A DNA stretch of 64,000 nucleotides from assembly GCF_963678975.1 (NCBI RefSeq), contig NC_089281.1, positions 2,048,437 to 2,112,436 of the forward strand, given 5' to 3'. This DNA comes from Dysidea avara. Its lineage: Eukaryota; Porifera; Demospongiae; Dictyoceratida; Dysideidae. Of this stretch, positions 11,877 through 24,346 are shown piece by piece. How positions within the stretch are numbered: the first letter of the stretch is position 1; each line of letters starts with the position of its first letter. Position numbers and translations under genes: made by a program. The notes beneath the pieces are model-generated. The model did no database searches and was not told where the DNA came from. It saw only the letters and a program-made list of their open reading frames with translations.

Positions 11877-12161
11877 AGTGTTTTCGTTATTCGATGCGGG
11901 CGGGAGGCTTACACAGTAAATTCGGAAGTGTGAAATTCATCATGGCACCGTAAAGTATGATTATCACACTAAATGTCTTTTATACAGTAGGTATGAAAGG
12001 CATTTTCGTACCAAATCGCTAAGTATGATCTGGAGGAAGCCTGTATGAACCTCACACACGAGCATCTGTATACTTCTGTATTTATCCGTGATATTTGCGC
12101 AGTTTGTTAGCACGTGATATTTTTTTTTTAAGATTAGAACATACAAATAGCAGTTAAACTA

Positions 12162-15100
12162 TTAAATCAAAAACTGAGTCTCTGATTGCACCAAGGCCAC
12201 AGGAGCACTTTTGATGTAACGACCTTGTGAAGATCGTGCTCCTCTAATGCATTGGATTGCTGAACGCAGTAAACAAAATGACAATCTACATCTAATCCAT
12301 CCTAGTACTGTGGCATAAGGGTCATTCCATTTGTCAGACAATAAACTCGCCAATCGCTTGTAAAAAACACTGGCTTCATGGCCCATTCCCCCGGAAGCAG
12401 AGAACACTAGAGGGGTAAAAGAACTGTGTTCCACTTCACGGATTCGCAACTCATAAGCTCTCTTCTTTGTTATTTCGTGTTTCCTGTAACATGACTGAAG
12501 GGTGGTTCCACTGTTGGATGGTGCAAGTGGGTTAAAAACTCTGACGTCCGTATAACATTTTTCATAACGACCACCCCAAAATCCATTCATGGCAATGTCC
12601 AAGCGTGCGCCATCCTGAGTGTTGGCTGTCTTCTGTTGAAATCTTTCATCACTTAGAGGCTGCAGATGAGGCTCAACCTCCACATCATGGCACACTTCAG
12701 ATAACAATTCAGCTGTGATATCCCTCACTTCGTTGTGGCGTATTGAAGGGAATCCATCCTTTGGACAAGATAGGGCATGATCAACAGAAAAGTTGGTACC
12801 ACACGCACAGTGGGAAGGTGTACGAGAGGGCATCCAGCCATACCTCAAAGCAAGGGCATCTTGAAAGGCAGTCTTGTGTAGGGAGAAACCATGTTCCTGC
12901 ACAAGTAGGGCAGTAAGCCAGCTAGAAGCACCCTTTTCCTGTGCTAAAGTAACAGCCCTCTGAAGAGTGGGAGTAAGCTTAGAGAACAGTTCCTTAGAAA
13001 GAGTGGACAAATTGATAGTCTTGGATTGTTTAATTTCAAGCTTACGGGAGTACAGACTACAACGAATATCGGTAGTATAGCCAAAATTCTGTGATAAAAT
13101 GAGTGATCGTAAGGGTGCTGTGACATACATTGAAGCAGAAAACTCAATAGATGATAAAGAATCAGGTGCAACAATGCCTAGACCACCAAATCTAGTTGGA
13201 AGGGCAAAGAGTGAACGTTGAAGAGCACCAGGAGGGTCAAGGGCAGTCAAGGCTGGAATAAACTTTGTCAATAAGGCTTTCTCGAGTGACTGGAAACTAG
13301 AAGATGTATCAGGGACTGTACGTGTTACATACAGCCAACGGCTAAATAGTCCATGAGTAAAACATGTATAAGCAGCATGAGGTTGGGAGATAGCGATGGA
13401 GGAGAGTGTATTAACTTCAGAAACCCACTGGCTAATCTTATCAAAAGTAAATCTTTCCACATACTCAGAAGTGCCAACTGGGGCACCAAGGTGAGGCCTG
13501 CCATCAGATGTAACATTTACAGCTGTGTCATGAAACAATTCCTTACCAATAGAGCAAAACTGAGTCTTAGTAACAAGCCAAGTCTTCTTTGCATTAGGGA
13601 AGTAACCAAAGCTAGGGCCCAGTGAGGAAACTTGGTCCCACCACATACGAAGAGCAGAAATTTTACCACAGGCAGCAGCATCATCTGCATACCACACCTG
13701 AGTGACAGGTACAGTGAGTTTCTGAATTAAAGGTACAGTGGCTAGAGCATAAAATGGCATTGCAAGTGGGTCACCTTGAGTTGCCCCTTCCTCAGAGTAG
13801 AGAACATCACCATCAACAAAAAGGCAAGCAGGGTGTCGGTAAGTATTTATTATAGAATGGTGGAAAATGATGGACAGAGACGCTGGATGTTGTACAAAGT
13901 CAAGGCTCTATTAAGAGAGTTGAAAGCATTAGTAGCGTCAATTAGTAGCATACCCTCAGTATCATCATTAAAAGCTTCCCTCATAGCATGAACAGCGGCT
14001 TCCCCTCCTGATGGTTGTCCTGCACACAGTTGCAAAGAGCCCGCAGTAAACTGAACATCTTCACCAATCACACACAAAACAGCTTTAGCAATAATACGTC
14101 TAACTGTTTCACCAATGCCAATAGGTCGGACACCTGGTCTCTTGTCTAAAGCTATCAGCCGACAAGCCATCAGGGGGGAAATCATCACAGGATCAACAAA
14201 CATGGTACACAAACGACGGGCTAATAAAGCGATGGAAGAACAAAGTTCATCCGAAGCAGAGCGGAAGGAGGAACACAGTCTTCGCCAACTGTGAGCATCA
14301 ATTCCAGAAGGTCTGGCAGCACCTGAAGTTCGTAGGGCAGCAGCTTTTATAGCTGGACCATCCAATGCATCAAAGATAACAGGATGCACAGGATTTGTAG
14401 TAACACTGTCAGGTAGTAAAGCTTCATAATGTAATGGGGCAGCAGCAGGATGTTTTGACTTGAGAATATCATATACTTTACCAGATCCAGGTATGGTATC
14501 ATCTAAACGCAGAACTCCTCCTCTCCCAGGTTCAGAGGCTAACAGCTGCATAGCAGCTGCAGTCTTACCTGAGAACATCAATTTAGCAAAGGACTGTGAT
14601 AATGAATTATTACTAGAAGCACGATTGCTGGTCTTAAGACGATTTTGAATAGCTCTGCCTTCTAGAATCAGCTCATTCAGATTGCCATCACTCCACAAAA
14701 ACATCCGTCGTTCAAGACAAGATATGTGGTCTTTTGATTTTGAAGTACATGTTGGCTTCTGAGTCACTAAGGTGCAAAATGTGAAAGCAGCCTTCAAAGC
14801 AATGGACTCCAAACTGGATCCTTCCCCAGCTGAACGAAAGAGTCTGGCCAGCTCCAGCACAAATTTCTTACCAACGTTTCCAGAAGGCATTTTAAAACTG
14901 TTGTTTCTCCAGTGAACAACTTCACTATAACTTGCTTCAAGCGAATGACAGAAAGTGTCTGAGTCAACAGATCCCCAGTTAAATACAGGAATAGATGAAG
15001 GCTCAAAGTCCGGTAGGGAACAGCGTTGGTCTTGAGTAGAACTATCAATGTTATCAGATATTGAAATAGGTTGCGAAGAAACGTCAGTCGACTTGATATC

Positions 15101-15564
15101 AATAGCATTATTTAAGTCCGCTGGTACTGACGCTTGAGTCGTATCGGCTAAAGCACTAGCAGTAGAAGGTGGAAAGTTGGGCTGAGAGTTTGCGCCAGCT
15201 TGCAATTGAACACTTGGAGGGTATGGCACACCAATAAACCGGCAACAACGTTTACCCGAGCAATCCACGCCGGAAAGAGTCCAAGTTTCGGGAGAGGGGT
15301 TGATCTTGATAGCGGATGGTATTCTTCCAGTTTTTAGCAGAGGCTTTACCCGCTTCGCGCTGAAACTCACAGGGTGTCAGGGTTCGAGAGCCATGCAAAC
15401 TCGATGCAACGGCTAGACCCACAAGATAAGTCTCTGGTAAGCAACTTCGCTCGCAAAGTTCCACAGACTATATCCACTGTCAAGGCCGAGTTCGAGGTAG
15501 CTTCTGTAGCCATGAAGGTTACCGTGAAGAAGAGTTTCTTGGAGCTACGAACATGTTCAAACAC
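12162..15564 (-). mobile_element. RT-RLE retroelement copy B with SAND-like N-terminal domain
   Basis: Read on the minus strand. At 15564-15252, in two overlapping frames, is a SAND-like domain (VDIVCGTLRAKLL, SSRCIEF, then TPCEFQREAG and KNWKNTIRY; KNWK corresponds to the SAND KDWK motif). At 15370-13850 (506 codons) follow a Cys-rich patch, a linker, and RT fingers/palm with GVRPIGIGETVRRI and the first catalytic block LLIDATNAFNSL. At 13760-12162 (532 codons), in another frame, come VWYADDAAACG, the thumb, a CACG...H...C knuckle, GARLDIAMNGFWGG, YTDVRVFNP and a FTPLVFSASGGMG tail: the RLE nuclease. The RT is split by one frame change just after its first catalytic Asp block; the 5' end has at least two more. 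It is a decayed autonomous-type copy, and no LTRs were seen. Copy A at 2091 lacks the 5' half. Confidence 0.8.
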
Positions 15565-16022
15565 GCTTGGTACGTGAGTCCCATTCGAGTTACTGCCGTG
15601 TACGCGTCGCCGTTCAGTGCCATGGACTTTTTATGACGTTTAATCTTCGCGGTACAACTAGTACGACAGTGAGTTTAGCATGCTTATAATATTATACCGT
15701 TGAACTGCAGAAAGAAAATCGTCTTTTTGCAGTAGCCACTTAGCTATTTGTTTGTGCAAGACGTTTTCAAGGTCCTAAAATCGCATCACCCACCATGCCC
15801 ATGCGTGTATAATGCTGCTAGCTAGCTTTCTTAAGACAGCATTACAGTATTTACCGTTAGAAATGCACGGTATGCATGTCGGTACCCCGTACTGGTAAAC
15901 ATGCACGTGATGATTAATGGATAATGATAAACACACAAATCTGCAGTTACAAATTTCTTGTTGACATGGTTGAAAGGCACAGGTTCCATGTAGTTCATTG
16001 TTGACACAAACCAATAATTCTG
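15565..16022. other. Spacer, no gene seen
   Basis: No coding frame, RNA or complete mobile element was recognised. Confidence 0.4.
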
Positions 16023-16271
16023 CACTGTTAAAAATAAAGAGTAACCACCACTCTGAGAGTTCCCAGTGTAGGGAGGATTTAACACCCCATGGAGAGTAAC
16101 CAACACTCTGAAGAGAATAACCATTACTCTGAAGAGTAAGTGACACCACCTTCAGAGCATGTATTACTCCCCAGTTACTCCTTTGGAGTAATGGTTACTC
16201 TCCAGGGGTGTTAAATCCTCCCTACACTGGGAACTCCTTGAGAGTTGTGGTTACTCTTCATTTTAACAGTG
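16023..16271. mobile_element. Palindromic MITE (249 bp)
   Basis: Ends are CACTGTTAAAAATAAAGAG and the inverted CACTGTTAAAATGAAGAG. The arms contain repeated ACTCT(G/C) blocks and GGAGGATTTAACACCCC against GGGGTGTTAAATCCTCC. No clean target duplication was seen, so the superfamily is open. Confidence 0.75.
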
Positions 16272-18449
16272 TGGCACTGCAAAAAAATGAATACATAACA
16301 TTCTAGTACACTTACTATTGGCATGCAACATGTACATAAAAATGTACCAGTGTACACATATAAAGACTGTATGAACAAAATCACACACAAAAGTCTTTGG
16401 CTATAGCACAGTTGTGCCTACCCAGAGAGACACCTGTGCACTCCTCAGGTGCTGGCAATTCCTTTTGTGGCAAATAACCCATACTATGTCTTGCAGGTGA
16501 AGACGTGGGCACCCTAAGCTCCACTTCAACTATCACCAATTAAGTGAGATGTGGGTAATTGGTATGCGCTACACACTCAACTCAATAACACATCCTACAG
16601 TACATTTTCCACATAATATTTATTAAGCACCAACTAATACAAAGCTACAAGCTCTAATTGTTAGGATAGACTACTACTTGTTAATGTTATACTTTCACAT
16701 GCCAACAGTCACACACACAAGTGATCATGACTTGCACACACATCATTTGGTGGTCTAAACTTTGAGTGCTCGTTAAAATAAGATGCATGCACTCCACCCA
16801 AGCATTTTTCTCTCTTGAACGTAGTCAATTAGCACTACACACTGAATATAAATATATGAGCAGTCTTCCATCCCTTTGTACAACATGACTTATAATTAAT
16901 TTAAGCAGTATAACATCACACTGTAAAGCATGATTGTAGTGCACACACACACACATGCGCACACACGCATACCTTTCCATTCCAGTCATTCTCCACAATA
17001 CAAAGGACAGCCGAACCTAAAAATATGATGAAAAAATACACAATACCATTTCTATCAACTTTCTTACCTGATCAGAATCGAGACATCTTATCTGATCAGG
17101 ATCAGAATCGAGAATTCTTCACACAGTAATCTTGGCAACAGGGGTAGTATGCAAGTAGAATACTCAAACACACAACAGCCTGACCCTCTGTATAATAGTG
17201 TTCCTCTTTTAGCCACCTTGTCCAGGAAACCTCAACAACGTAGCTCCCACAACTTACACAGAATTGTCGTCTTTTACATTACAGCGTAGGGTATCATCCA
17301 AGTCCTGTAGAGAACAATAGTACATGTACACCCCTGTATGTTAACATACACTCATGAGCAAGGGCCAATGAATTTGGATAATAGAGGAACCACTGTATTA
17401 GGATGTGAACAAAACCATCCACTGTAACAAGCACACATCACTATACAAAACCATAATATACTTGCACTACACTGTACTATAGTTTGGTTTTTCTCATAGG
17501 TCACAATTTAATCCTCTGATGTGGAATTTGGAAGCAATTCTGACTAGCTAACATTGGTACGTAACTGAAACCTATAACTGACTACTCTATTGTATTGACT
17601 GCTCTATTAGAGTTACAGTGGAACCTGTGTTACGGTCACCTGGATTAAGCGGTCACCTTTGCACAATGGCCATGGACATGAGGTCCCAAATATTTTCCAT
17701 ATACAAATGTATGCATTGTCGTCTGCATTAAGTGGTCACCTGTCTAACACGTATAACAACCAACCAAGAATTTGCCTATGAATCACTGTATACATAACTT
17801 TCTCCTTCATATAGCGGTCGCTACCTTTTATGGTGGCTTGTTAAGCCAACTGTCTGGCACCACGGCACCATTTCAATTAATGCACAATTATCACACTTCC
17901 TGTCTTTCAATGAAGAGAGAATAAACGTCTTAATGATTAAGACAAAATATACATTACAAGCATACAGGGGCCTAGACACAGGGGTACCATGTGCTGATGG
18001 ATCAGTACAGGAGCCCTGGCAAGACTTACATTAACTAAAAGTAAATTAAATTACAGTACACCAAAAAAAATCTATATCTACATATTGTTTTCCATAGAGA
18101 TGTGTGGGTGGAAGGGAGTGCCATTAGGGCCGGAGGAAAGAAAAAAAACCCTCTCAGGTGTTCCTGTACAAGTATTAGCAAATCACGATAAAAATTGAAA
18201 TTAGAATTATATTGTATTTAGAAAATATATTTTAAATGCAGAAATATTTTTGAAATACTTAGATATTGGGACTCGTACACCATGTTGGGTTTTTGTGTGG
18301 GTGCTGGCTACCCCCCTGATCCAGTCAGAACAGAAAACTCAATGAAGCAGTCCTCAGAAACGGCCCACTGATCACGTGGCACTACCGCAAATCAACACCT
18401 TGCACTGTCAGGCAAGATAAATGGGACACAAAGGAGGGCCTACAGTAGC
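16272..18449. repeat. Spacer with SINE-tail and pogo/Tigger-like scraps
   Basis: 16385-16515 resembles the tail of the SINE at 45400-45780 (shared GTGAAGACGTGGGCACCC-type block). CAGTGGAACCTGTGTTACGG at about 17628 and the inverse-type GAGGAACCACTGTA at about 17383 resemble pogo/Tigger ends, with AAGCGGTCACC repeats up to about 17880. Two short exon-like stretches on the minus strand (about 17310-17265 and 17015-16975) have splice-like borders but clash in phase. CA-rich runs occur near 16945-16970. Confidence 0.4.
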
Positions 18450-18760
18450 AAGGATGGTATGAAGGGAGCTTCTAAACCATTATGGATACCTACACCAATC
18501 TGACTATGGAGAGCAGCAAAGTGGGAAGTGAATCACACAACACACCTTGCTAACCAATCGACAAAAGATCTCACCAACAGCAATTTGGTGAAAACCACCA
18601 GAGTCTTTCACCAAAGCAATCAAAGGTGAGCCACAGAACCAAGGGTTAAGATGGGAGTCAGGTTTACCAACAAGCAAGGTATTAGCACATTGTGTCAAAT
18701 AAACTTTCAGAAGAAATTGAACCACAAAGAGCTGAACTACCAGAAGAGGTTTCCTTAGGA
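18450..18760 (-). mobile_element. Reverse transcriptase fragment
   Basis: The minus-strand frame at 18725-18504 reads GSPLIALVKDSGGFHQIAVG followed by EIFCRLVSK. This is the RT block that precedes the first catalytic Asp and is equivalent to CRLIALDKRPGVRPIGIGET in copy B. A further short stretch, QIGVGIHNGLEA, follows in another frame. It is a small decayed piece of a related RT element. Confidence 0.6.
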
Positions 18761-19080
18761 AATGATCACAGAGCTATCAAAACTACTGAAGGTTGCATAA
18801 TGAGTAAAGCTGGCCATATATTATCTGACCCTACATTCTGAGGATGGTGATAAATCAAGTCATCCAGGGCTGCCACATTATCATAGTAAGCAACACTACT
18901 GGATCCCAGGGCATATAATGCATGTGGAAATTCACCAATATTCCAATGACTGACATATTGCTACAAACTTACTGATTAGGATCCAATACCAATAGTTTTT
19001 AGTAGTGGGCTGCATTTGAATATAAAATGTTTTCATATGGGCATTACAATAATTGTAGAAAAATGTAACAAAAAGCTATA

Positions 19081-19331
19081 TGTGACTGGGCCTGCGAAAA
19101 TAGGGCATGTGGGCACATGATTTTTGCCTACGTTATCAAACTTTCATCACTCATAACTTTTTGTACCATTATGCTATGGCACTGCAATTTTCAGCTCTCA
19201 GTAAGCAGTTAATTGGCTTTATGATGCCAGTTACAGAATGCAAAAAGTCTGTTCCAGTACTGAGATATGACCTGTAAAGTTACGGAGTGTACTTTGTGCC
19301 CACATGCCCTATTTTCGCAGGCCCGGTCACA
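19081..19331. mobile_element. Tc1/mariner-like MITE (251 bp)
   Basis: Ends are TGTGACTGGGCCTGCGAAAA and the inverted TGTGACCGGGCCTGCGAAAA, with arms of about 36 bp. TA lies at 19079-19080 and 19332-19333, fitting a TA target duplication. Similar TGTGAC ends occur at 40685. Confidence 0.8.
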
Positions 19332-19689
19332 TATTCATAACGACTTTGTAATAAGACTTGTGAAAAGATGTGATGAAAGGTCTGAGCAAAGAAACAAAAA
19401 TAGTTGTCTAACATGGAGATCAAACCCTTGGCAATTCTTAAAAGCAAGCCTCATACCTTACAAGTATAGTGCTACAAAGTCAGCCATGCACATGTAAGGC
19501 TGTGCAATTATAGTACTTAAGTGAAATATCTCAACTTATAAACAATTTCCAATATTACCGATATTGATATTTATTTTTGCAGGTGTTCCTTGTTTCATTG
19601 TTTATGGTCTCTACTCAAATGCAAAATTTCTTACACTTGTTTGTATACCTTTTTGTAATGACATAATTTATTACTGATGAACTATTGAA

Positions 19690-20040
19690 TATCACATCAA
19701 GCCCGTACGTAGTCTTATCCATAGTTGAGTTATGCTTGGCTGAAGACATCAGTCACTCAGACATGCAGGCAGGCAGGCGGGCGGGCGGGCAGGCAGCTAT
19801 AGTCAGCTGGTAGAAAATTCATAAATTCCATAGGCTCTAGTTTGTAGTACTCGTTTAAAGAGTTTCGGAATGGTTGTTCTGATGACTGCTTGGTCATCCC
19901 TAGCCAATATTACCATGCTGTTATAAAGAAAAAAGTGAGGCTAGATTTTGGGTGATATTTTTGGGAAAGAAAGCTCAAACCTTTATGATCCCCACTAACA
20001 GTACTACTGTACTGTTTGATAATACTGATACAATGTCATT
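19690..20040. repeat. F1 foldback family, 3' part
   Basis: Shares the F1 end region with 22260-22505 and 27440-27725: the CATCAGTCA-type block, a GAGGCTAGATTTTGGGTGAT-type block, and an AGTACTACTGTACTG terminal piece. It carries a local GGCA/GGCG run at about 19766-19795. Diverged. Confidence 0.55.
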
Positions 20041-21613
20041 GAGCTTCATTTGTATTTTATGTGTTCGAGTTTGTTTGCACTGAACCTAGATATACATGTT
20101 GTATGTTACAACACCTTATTATATGCATGTAGAACTCGCCACTTTTTAAATTATAATTATATAAAACTTTTAAGAGTTTACATGCTACATTGGAATCCTT
20201 CCATTAACATAATATGCTACTATTTCACGTAGTGTTGCTCTGTTGTAATTTTAGGTTTAGTTATATAAACAAATCAGAAAATATTAACTTTGATTTTAGT
20301 TACAGTAAGGTCGCCTAAACTTTTAATTTTAGTATAGTGATGCATCATTTGTTGATTTTAGTTTTAGCTTTGGTAAAGCTATATACAGATCTGTTTTAAA
20401 AGTTATAGCTTCAGTAGTAGCCATTATACATTATAAGTATATCCCATAATGAGTTATGCAACTTCAAGGCTAAACCGAGGATGTGTGTAATAGTAATGAT
20501 ATCTCATATCCGAGTGTGTGGGAGTGCATGACAGTTTATGGATATTAAAGTAAGTTCCTGTTTGAGTTCCTTTGTAGTGATTCTAGTTATTGTTAGTGTG
20601 TTCAACTTTGTAGCTACTAGATAGTAAGGCTGTGTAATTATATCGATTATGCAATTAATCGATTGCAGCATTAATCATGATATGCAATAATTAAATAATC
20701 AATTAATCAAAATGGTACATTCTCCTTATAATCTACTGTCAATAGCCAATATTAATAATAATTATTCAACTTTTATCCAATTGCTATCACCATAGAACCA
20801 TGCAACCTGCATGTATCATAAATAATGCAGTAAAGGAAACTTCATGTCACAAAGTAGAGACAAGCACCTGTTAAACTTCACTAACTGAAGGCATTCAGCT
20901 CATGCAGAATACACAGAGTGTAATTAATTACGTAATTGTGATTACTAGGTAGTAATTGTAGTCACAATCGCACAGTGACACTATATCATTCTTACAAAGC
21001 AGCAGTTTCAGGAGTATTGCGTGGTACGCAAGAGCTAAAATGTGGTGAGGTTTATTCCCAAGATACAGGTAGAACAATGGAGCCAGGGGTTATTGAAAGA
21101 TGTTGATTCTTCACCATACACTACTGGGACTGATTGCCAGAGTGACTGAAAAAGTAGACAGAGACTGTAACAGTTTCTTGACATTTAATCCATCGCAATA
21201 GTATAGTGCCACTGTGTAAAGGATTAACCATTTGATTTAGCAGGTGTAAGTGCTGTACTGCTGTGTTTTTGTATTAACATTTCCATATTTGCTCCAACGT
21301 ATTTGGTAAACAGTGCCATTTGCAGTTGTTATGATGTCACAAACCAGTCTAAGTGGCTCAACCACACGGTGATAAGTTAGTTATTACTGGGTGATAGGTA
21401 ACTTGTTACGCAGTTACTGTAGCAATCACCCAGCGCAGCACGTTGACACTCCAATGGGATTTAATTTTAGTTATTGGTTTTGCAAAGTTGTCAGATAATT
21501 TTAATTTTGGTTTTAGTCATAGCTAATCAGTCATATTCTATAATTGTATCCATAAATAAAATTTTAAAATTAAACACAAATGTATCAGTTTTAGTGTTAG
21601 TTTTTAGTAGTAG
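20041..21613. other. AT-rich spacer, no gene seen
   Basis: Low-complexity TTTAGTTTTAG-type sequence lies at 20240-20420, with AT-rich TAATCGATTAAT-type stretches near 20640-20710. No domain or RNA was recognised. Confidence 0.4.
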
Positions 21614-22505
21614 TTACAAGTACAGAAAAAATTGAAATTTTTAACTAGGGTATAGGGCCTGTAGCACATCAGTAAAACGTACTGGAGTAGTGCATGATAT
21701 TAAAATCACAGTAAAACAGTGAAAGTGTTATATCCCTACTGTGTATTTCCATTATGGTATCTTGGAGCACAGTAGGGATATAACACTTCTTATTGCTTTA
21801 CTATCATGCATTACTCCAGCTTGTTTCAGTACTTTTTATCAATGTGCTATGGTCCCTACTCTAGTTGAAAATTCCAATTTTTTTGTGTACTTGTTTGTTT
21901 ACTTTTTTTTGTAAAATAAAATTATTATTCTGGTGAACCCACACGTACTGCATTAAAAGAAAGAAATGGTGCCGTAATCCCCAGCTATCAATTATTGTCT
22001 GAAAAGTGAAGCATCCATTATACTTCGTTGTCAGCTATGTTTAACTTATTACACAACGTAACAAATCAAGAACTGTTCAAAAAGCACCTCTGCAATCAAA
22101 TCAGCCACTATTAAAAAAATACGGACAATTTCCATTACGAAGGATAGCCATATCCAGCACCAAATTGACACTGGTAAGTTTGTGAATAATGCATTGTATG
22201 TACTACGGTATGCCAAAAGGCACCTGTCCAGCTGAAGCGATGTCACACAGTGAAAAAATCACTGAGCCTGTAGCCTTAGCCGTTATTGAGTTGCGCTTGA
22301 GTCACTAGAAAGTTTCATTTTTAAAAAGTTATAGCAACTTGTTGAAAGTGTTTCGGGTCAATCTGAAGACTTGTTTGGGCTTAGTTTTGACCTAACCAAT
22401 ACTGCTTCATTGTTGTCAAGGAAAAGTGGGGTTAGTTTTTGGGTGATGTTTTTCATGAGCCACACCCAAACCTTGCTATACAGTACTATCGTACTGTATG
22501 ATAGT
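21614..22505. repeat. F1 foldback family, fullest copy
   Basis: Two inverted arms of about 125 bp (21614-21741 and 21768-21893) meet at a loop of about 26 bp near 21755; each arm holds AGTGTTATATCCCTACTGTG or its inverse. A body of about 600 bp follows with a GCCAAAAGGCACCTGTCC block, ending at CAGTACTATCGTACTGTATG. Related copies lie at 25300, 26930, 33415 and 41060. No protein was recognised in any of them. Confidence 0.75.
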
Positions 22506-22762
22506 AGAGGTCTTGATATTGTTTTAGCTTTGGGTCTCAAATGAATATTATATTTCAGTTTACATATAGTCGAGTCTCTGAAGAACAGTTGAGACTACAT
22601 GGCCAAACTGTAACAAGGTTTAGCTTTTATTTTTAGTATTAGTTAATCCTCAATTAATTTTTAGTTATAGTTAATGTAAACAAACTAGCATGCTAAAACC
22701 ACATGCTAAAACTAATGTTAGCTTTACAACAACACAGATTTCATGATATGCACTCATTACAG

Positions 22763-23625
22763 GTATGCTACACAGTACTGTGGTGAGCCTGATCCAGGCA
22801 TATGGTGTGGTGACCTGGGTACTGAACAAGTACAGTTATCCAGACAAGCTTACTATGCTAGTGTATCCTTTGTTGATGAGTGGATAGGAAACATTATGAC
22901 AGCACTAAGTGACAATGGCATGATGGATAACACCTTTATAATATTCGCTGCTGATCATGGGGATATGATGGGTGATCACTACCACTGGCGTAAAGGATAC
23001 CCGTACTTTGGTTCTGTTAGTGTACCAATGCTACTAAGATGGACTAAGTCTATGGATGATAGTAACGGATCGGAGGTGATGTTACTGCTGAATGGGGATC
23101 AGTCCAATCTGAGTAGTTGAACTAAGAGACATCTTACCTACCTTTCTTGATGCAGCTAAACTGCCAATTCCTGACACACTAAATGGATCATCTTTGCTTG
23201 ATCTGTTAAGATCATCAAATGACACAAAGTCTAACAATACTTGGAGAGCTTACATTGACCTGGAACATGATATATGTTACAATGTCACAAATCATTGGAA
23301 TGCACTGAATGATGGACACATCAAGTACATTTTTCAAGCATACTTTGGTAGTGAACAACTGTTTGATCTTGATTCTGACCCTGGGGAACTGAAAAACTTA
23401 GCTGAAGAGAAAGAATGGAAGGAAACACTCGAAAAGTGGCGATCACACATGGTTGATCAGTTTATTCGAGAAAAGAGGGGTAATCAGTGGGTGGATGAGA
23501 ATACAAGACAGTTAAAACAACGTATAAGAGGTCAGGTACATTCTCCCTTTTACCCAGATGTATGTCGGCCGCGATATTCTCCCCTTTACCCTAGAGACAT
23601 ATTGAATAATTATACTCAATTATAG
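22763..23625 (+). pseudogene. Sulfatase C-terminal half, broken
   Basis: An acceptor site (CATTACAG) is followed by an open frame with YYASVSFVDEWIGNIM, the sulfatase core FIIFAADHGDMMGDH and GYPYFGSVSVPMLLRW. Asp-His in ADHGD and the following metal-site region match alkaline-phosphatase-superfamily sulfatases (arylsulfatase/choline-sulfatase type). The frame ends at 23118. A second frame resumes with VELRDILPTFLDAAKLPIPD and runs to the stop at 23625, ending in the usual C-terminal LFDLDSDPGELKNLA. The two frames are offset, so one frameshift lies near 23115. The N-terminal half with the CxPxR formylglycine site was not found in the 3 kb upstream, which is repeats. Most likely a duplicated, truncated host gene fragment. 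Confidence 0.75.
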
Positions 23626-24346
23626 AACTTTGCGTGGGCGAGATCAAAGGAAAAAGTGTACTTTAAATTTCATAAAGTACACTCTCAGCCGGCCAACTGC
23701 TTCATTGACCACAAAGAGTGCTTTATTTGTTCAATACACTCTTTGTGGGCAATAAGGCACAGTTGCCCACGTGCCCTATTGTAGGCTAATAGCCTACGGG
23801 GCTCGCGCCAGTACGACTAATCACCCAAGCTGGTAAAGGCTGATAGCCTCGCCGCGCTGAGTGATCAATCACCCCAGCCAATACGAGTTCTACCACTGGA
23901 TTGCTTTTATAGACATACCTAAATGCTTCGATGATGGGTGGGAGAAGGTAACGTTGCTGTTACGTTTGTTAATGTAAACGGACAAGTCCTGGAGATATCA
24001 CGGAAATACTTCACCATGTGACTCACAATAGAATCGATTGTGGGTTGCGAGCAAAACCTGCCAAAAGACGCGATGAACGTCTACTATGCCAAACTATGGT
24101 GAAATACGCGTGAGTTACTTTGTTAAACTAGTTTGTGTGCGTTCAGGCTGCTAATAATTCGTGAAACGATTGTTAGTTACGAGTCCTAGTGTATGGTGAA
24201 GCTACACGACTAGAAAGTTCCATAAATCATTTAAAGCATAGCCGCGAGTGCTATATGAAAAATAAAGTACGAGGCGCGCGGCCGAGATGCTAATAAAGCA
24301 CGAGGCGAAATGCTTTAACATATACTAACGGTATAGCTGATGCACA
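23626..24346. other. Spacer with three consecutive hairpins
   Basis: AGTGTACTTTA pairs with TAAAGTACACT (23655-23683), CCACAAAGAGTG with CACTCTTTGTGG (23709-23748), and GTAGGCTA with TAGCCTAC (23782-23798). The first two have loops of 7 and 16 nt. The rest to 24346 is spacer without recognised genes. Confidence 0.55.

Noticed and set aside
16975-17310. Two short minus-strand exon-like stretches (DLDDTLRCNVKDDNS and AVLCIVENDWNGK)
   Set aside because: Splice borders look good but their phases do not join, and no neighbouring exons were found.
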